The position numbers were made by a program, and so were the translations under genes. Of a stretch of DNA of 7,940 nucleotides, positions 6,017 through 7,940 are shown piece by piece. The stretch lies in assembly GCA_030652715.1 (NCBI GenBank), contig JAUSQB010000075.1, positions 1 to 7,940 on the forward strand, given 5' to 3'. The notes beneath the pieces are model-generated. The model made no database searches, was not told the DNA's origin, and was given only the letters and a program-made list of their open reading frames with translations. Every line of letters begins with the position of its first letter. Position 1 is the stretch's first letter. The DNA comes from Rugosibacter sp. GTDB taxonomy: Bacteria; Pseudomonadota; Gammaproteobacteria; Burkholderiales; Rhodocyclaceae.

Positions 6017-7270
6017 ATGCTGAAAAAAATCACCAGCAAACAATTGCTTGTCGGCATGTACATTCAGAAACTCGGTAGTTCATGGATGGAGCACTCCTTC
6101 TGGCGCAAACGCTTTTTGCTGGACGACGCGAATGACATTCAGCGCGTCATTGAATCAGGTATTACCGAGGTCTGGATTGACACAACCAAAGGCCGTGACT
6201 TACCCCGTGATTCAGCATTAGCCACGACGCCAAATGATACCGAAGAAGTGCAGATAGCCGAGGCGGCATTACAGGCTGCACCCACCGCAAAAGTCGCTAC
6301 AGAGGCTGTCCGTATTGGAACAGAACAAGAGATCCATGCAAAAGAAATTACGCGAGCCGCGAAAATTTGCGCCCAAGGCAAGGCGGCGGTGATTTCGATG
6401 TTTCAGGATATCCGCATGGGACGTACAGTGTCAGCCAAGGCCGCCGAAGAGCTGGTCGATGAAATTTCGGCATCAGTGATGCGCAACCCCGGCGCGTTAA
6501 TCAGTCTCGCGCGACTGAAAACTGCCGACGATTACACGTATATGCATTCTGTTGCCGTGTGCGCCCTGATGGTGGCACTAGCCAGGCAATGGGAGGGTAT
6601 CGACGAAGCGACAACGCGCGAACTAGGTATGGCCGGGTTACTGCACGATTTAGGCAAGGCACTGACTCCGCCGGAAGTATTAAACAAGCCCGGCAAGCTG
6701 ACCGATGAAGAATTCATGCTCGTGAAACAGCATCCTGCTAAAGGACACCGCTTGTTGCTCGATAGCAGCAACGTAGGCGAAATACCCCTGGACGTAGTGT
6801 TGCATCACCATGAAAAAATGGATGGTACAGGGTATCCGTATCGGCTACGGGGTGATGAGATCAGCCTGTACGCCCGCATGGGTGCCGTATGCGATGTGTA
6901 TGACGCCATTACTTCGAATCGCCCTTACAAAACAGGCTGGGATCCCGGACAATCCATTCGCAAAATGGCTGAGTGGTGTCCATCTCATTTTGATGACAAA
7001 GTGTTCAAAGCGTTTGTGAAAAGTCTGGGTATTTACCCTATCGGGTCTCTGGTGCAACTTGCTTCTGGTCGATTGGCCGTGGTTGTGGAACAAACGGAAC
7101 AGTCGCTGGTTGTGCCAAAGGTCAAGGTCTTTTTCTCAACCAGCGCCAATGGCTATATCCTGCCAGAAGTCATTGATCTTTCCCGCCCGAGGCAAAAAGA
7201 AAAAATTGTGAGTTGCGCATCCGCCGAGGCTTGGGGGCTCAAAAATATTGATCAATTTCTGGTGTTATAG
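6017..7270 (+). CDS. HD-GYP domain c-di-GMP phosphodiesterase with DUF3391 N-terminus
   Basis: A 417-residue cytoplasmic signalling enzyme expected to degrade cyclic di-GMP to pGpG or GMP, and so to influence motility, biofilm and related traits. Residues 1-60 match the DUF3391 domain ([29 protein letters not shown]). An Ala-rich variable linker (about 60-115) leads into the HD-GYP domain. The metal ligands are present: H177, H210-D211 (LLHDLGK), H239, H244 (QHPAKGH) and H263-H265 (LHHHEK). The GYP motif is intact at 272-274 (DGTGYP). [15 protein letters not shown] completes the domain, and a C-terminal extension of about 75 residues follows. No membrane segment or receiver domain is seen, so the input signal is unknown. 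The gene diverges from uppP with 54 bases between the starts. TGAG at 6007-6010 or GGGAG at 5999-6003 may serve as the ribosome binding site. Confidence 0.95.
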   Translation: MLKKITSKQLLVGMYIQKLGSSWMEHSFWRKRFLLDDANDIQRVIESGITEVWIDTTKGRDLPRDSALATTPNDTEEVQIAEAALQAAPTAKVATEAVRIGTEQEIHAKEITRAAKICAQGKAAVISMFQDIRMGRTVSAKAAEELVDEISASVMRNPGALISLARLKTADDYTYMHSVAVCALMVALARQWEGIDEATTRELGMAGLLHDLGKALTPPEVLNKPGKLTDEEFMLVKQHPAKGHRLLLDSSNVGEIPLDVVLHHHEKMDGTGYPYRLRGDEISLYARMGAVCDVYDAITSNRPYKTGWDPGQSIRKMAEWCPSHFDDKVFKAFVKSLGIYPIGSLVQLASGRLAVVVEQTEQSLVVPKVKVFFSTSANGYILPEVIDLSRPRQKEKIVSCASAEAWGLKNIDQFLVL

Positions 7271-7293
7271 CAAGCCACTACGCATACGCTTGC
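7270..7293. terminator. Weak hairpin after the HD-GYP gene
   Basis: GCAAGC (7270-7275) and GCTTGC (7288-7293) can pair as a 6-bp stem with a 12-base loop, right at the stop codon of the HD-GYP gene and between two convergent genes. No T run follows, only a TG-rich stretch. Intrinsic termination is therefore doubtful. Confidence 0.2.
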
Positions 7294-7319
7294 CGCTTGT
7301 GTTTCCTGTGTTGCCTGTG

Positions 7320-7586
7320 TCAATCAAGGCTATGCGAAATCGCAAGAGCAGCGGGTGCGGTAGCCACTTCCAGTTGCGTTAGCCAGATCAGCGCAGCTTC
7401 GCGGGTATCGCCACACATCTCGAAAGACGGCTGTAAACCGCCGCAACAGGCGGGGCGTAGCGGCAGGCCAAAAATGACGCAACGGTAATCTGCCGTCAAA
7501 TGCTGGCACGGCACATTGGCTGGTTTATTGAGCGAAGAAATCGACGGCACAATGCAACACGCACCGCAACCGGGACGGCAATCCAT
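7320..7586 (-). CDS. YkgJ-family (UPF0153) cysteine-cluster protein
   Basis: A small protein of 88 residues with the family's N-terminal cysteine cluster [11 protein letters not shown] (C3, C7, C10, C11). Further cysteines are C27, C36, C47, C48 and C58 in VPCQHL, YRCVIFG, RPACCGG and EMCGD. These should bind zinc or an iron-sulfur cluster, but the biochemical role of this proteobacterial subfamily is not known to me. SISS after the cluster and the final helical stretch ([13 protein letters not shown]) are typical. I chose the ATG at 7586 because homologues begin at this cluster. An ATG at 7640 would add 18 residues that do not look like the family. Neither start has a clear ribosome binding site. 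It follows thiC by 81 bases on the same strand, so co-transcription is plausible. Confidence 0.8.
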   Translation of the reverse strand: MDCRPGCGACCIVPSISSLNKPANVPCQHLTADYRCVIFGLPLRPACCGGLQPSFEMCGDTREAALIWLTQLEVATAPAALAISHSLD

Positions 7587-7667
7587 AGACGTCAAAAGGG
7601 CAATCTCACCGTATCGCCAGCGCCAGGGTTTCCGGCACATGACGCTGCGGAAAGCGCCATGCAGGTG

Positions 7668-7940
<273 letters not shown>

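Noticed and set aside
5963..6043. Longer UppP starting at 6043
   Set aside because: It would overlap the divergent HD-GYP start, and the family N-terminus matches the ATG at 5962; kept only as a minor possibility.
7297..7488. Plus-strand 63-codon ORF rich in Cys
   Set aside because: It is the antisense shadow of the cysteine-cluster gene and has no start signal or family resemblance.

Overview
This window looks like a chromosomal segment from a Gram-negative betaproteobacterium. The basis is two Burkholderia/Neisseria-type 16-strand porins with terminal phenylalanine, a DUF3391 plus HD-GYP protein whose N-terminus is typical of this class, and betaproteobacterial-looking UppP, YqiA-like, YkgJ-like and ThiC proteins. 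Base composition is moderate, slightly GC-rich. Genus cannot be assigned from the sequence alone.

Layout from left to right. Positions 1-414 are mostly non-coding leader of the first porin; they carry a short direct repeat and one doubtful minus-strand small ORF. Two paralogous porin genes follow in tandem on the plus strand (415-1569 and 1738-2940), separated by a strong intrinsic terminator. Positions 3071-4377 hold two complete toxin-antitoxin modules in a row on the plus strand. The first is an AbrB-type antitoxin with a PIN-domain VapC toxin. The second is an MntA-type minimal nucleotidyltransferase antitoxin with a HepT-type HEPN toxin. Each pair overlaps by ATGA. On the minus strand, uppP (undecaprenyl-diphosphatase) is followed 39 bases later by a YqiA-like esterase gene. 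A short membrane-helix ORF is coupled to the end of the esterase gene by a GTGA overlap and runs into the antisense of hepT. Divergent from uppP is a c-di-GMP phosphodiesterase-type HD-GYP gene (6017-7270). The right end holds, on the minus strand, the 3' end of thiC followed by a small cysteine-cluster protein gene.

Functionally, the window mixes envelope functions (porins, lipid carrier recycling), second-messenger signalling (HD-GYP), thiamine synthesis (thiC) and a defence/stability islet (the toxin-antitoxin pair of pairs). All the large genes belong to recognisable families and look intact. I see no transposase, CRISPR array, tRNA or rRNA. The most interesting points are the stacking of two mechanistically different toxin-antitoxin modules, a 9-bp inverted repeat spanning the antitoxin start codon, and the possibly truncated coupled membrane ORF at the islet boundary. 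I found nothing that I can defend as a wholly new system.
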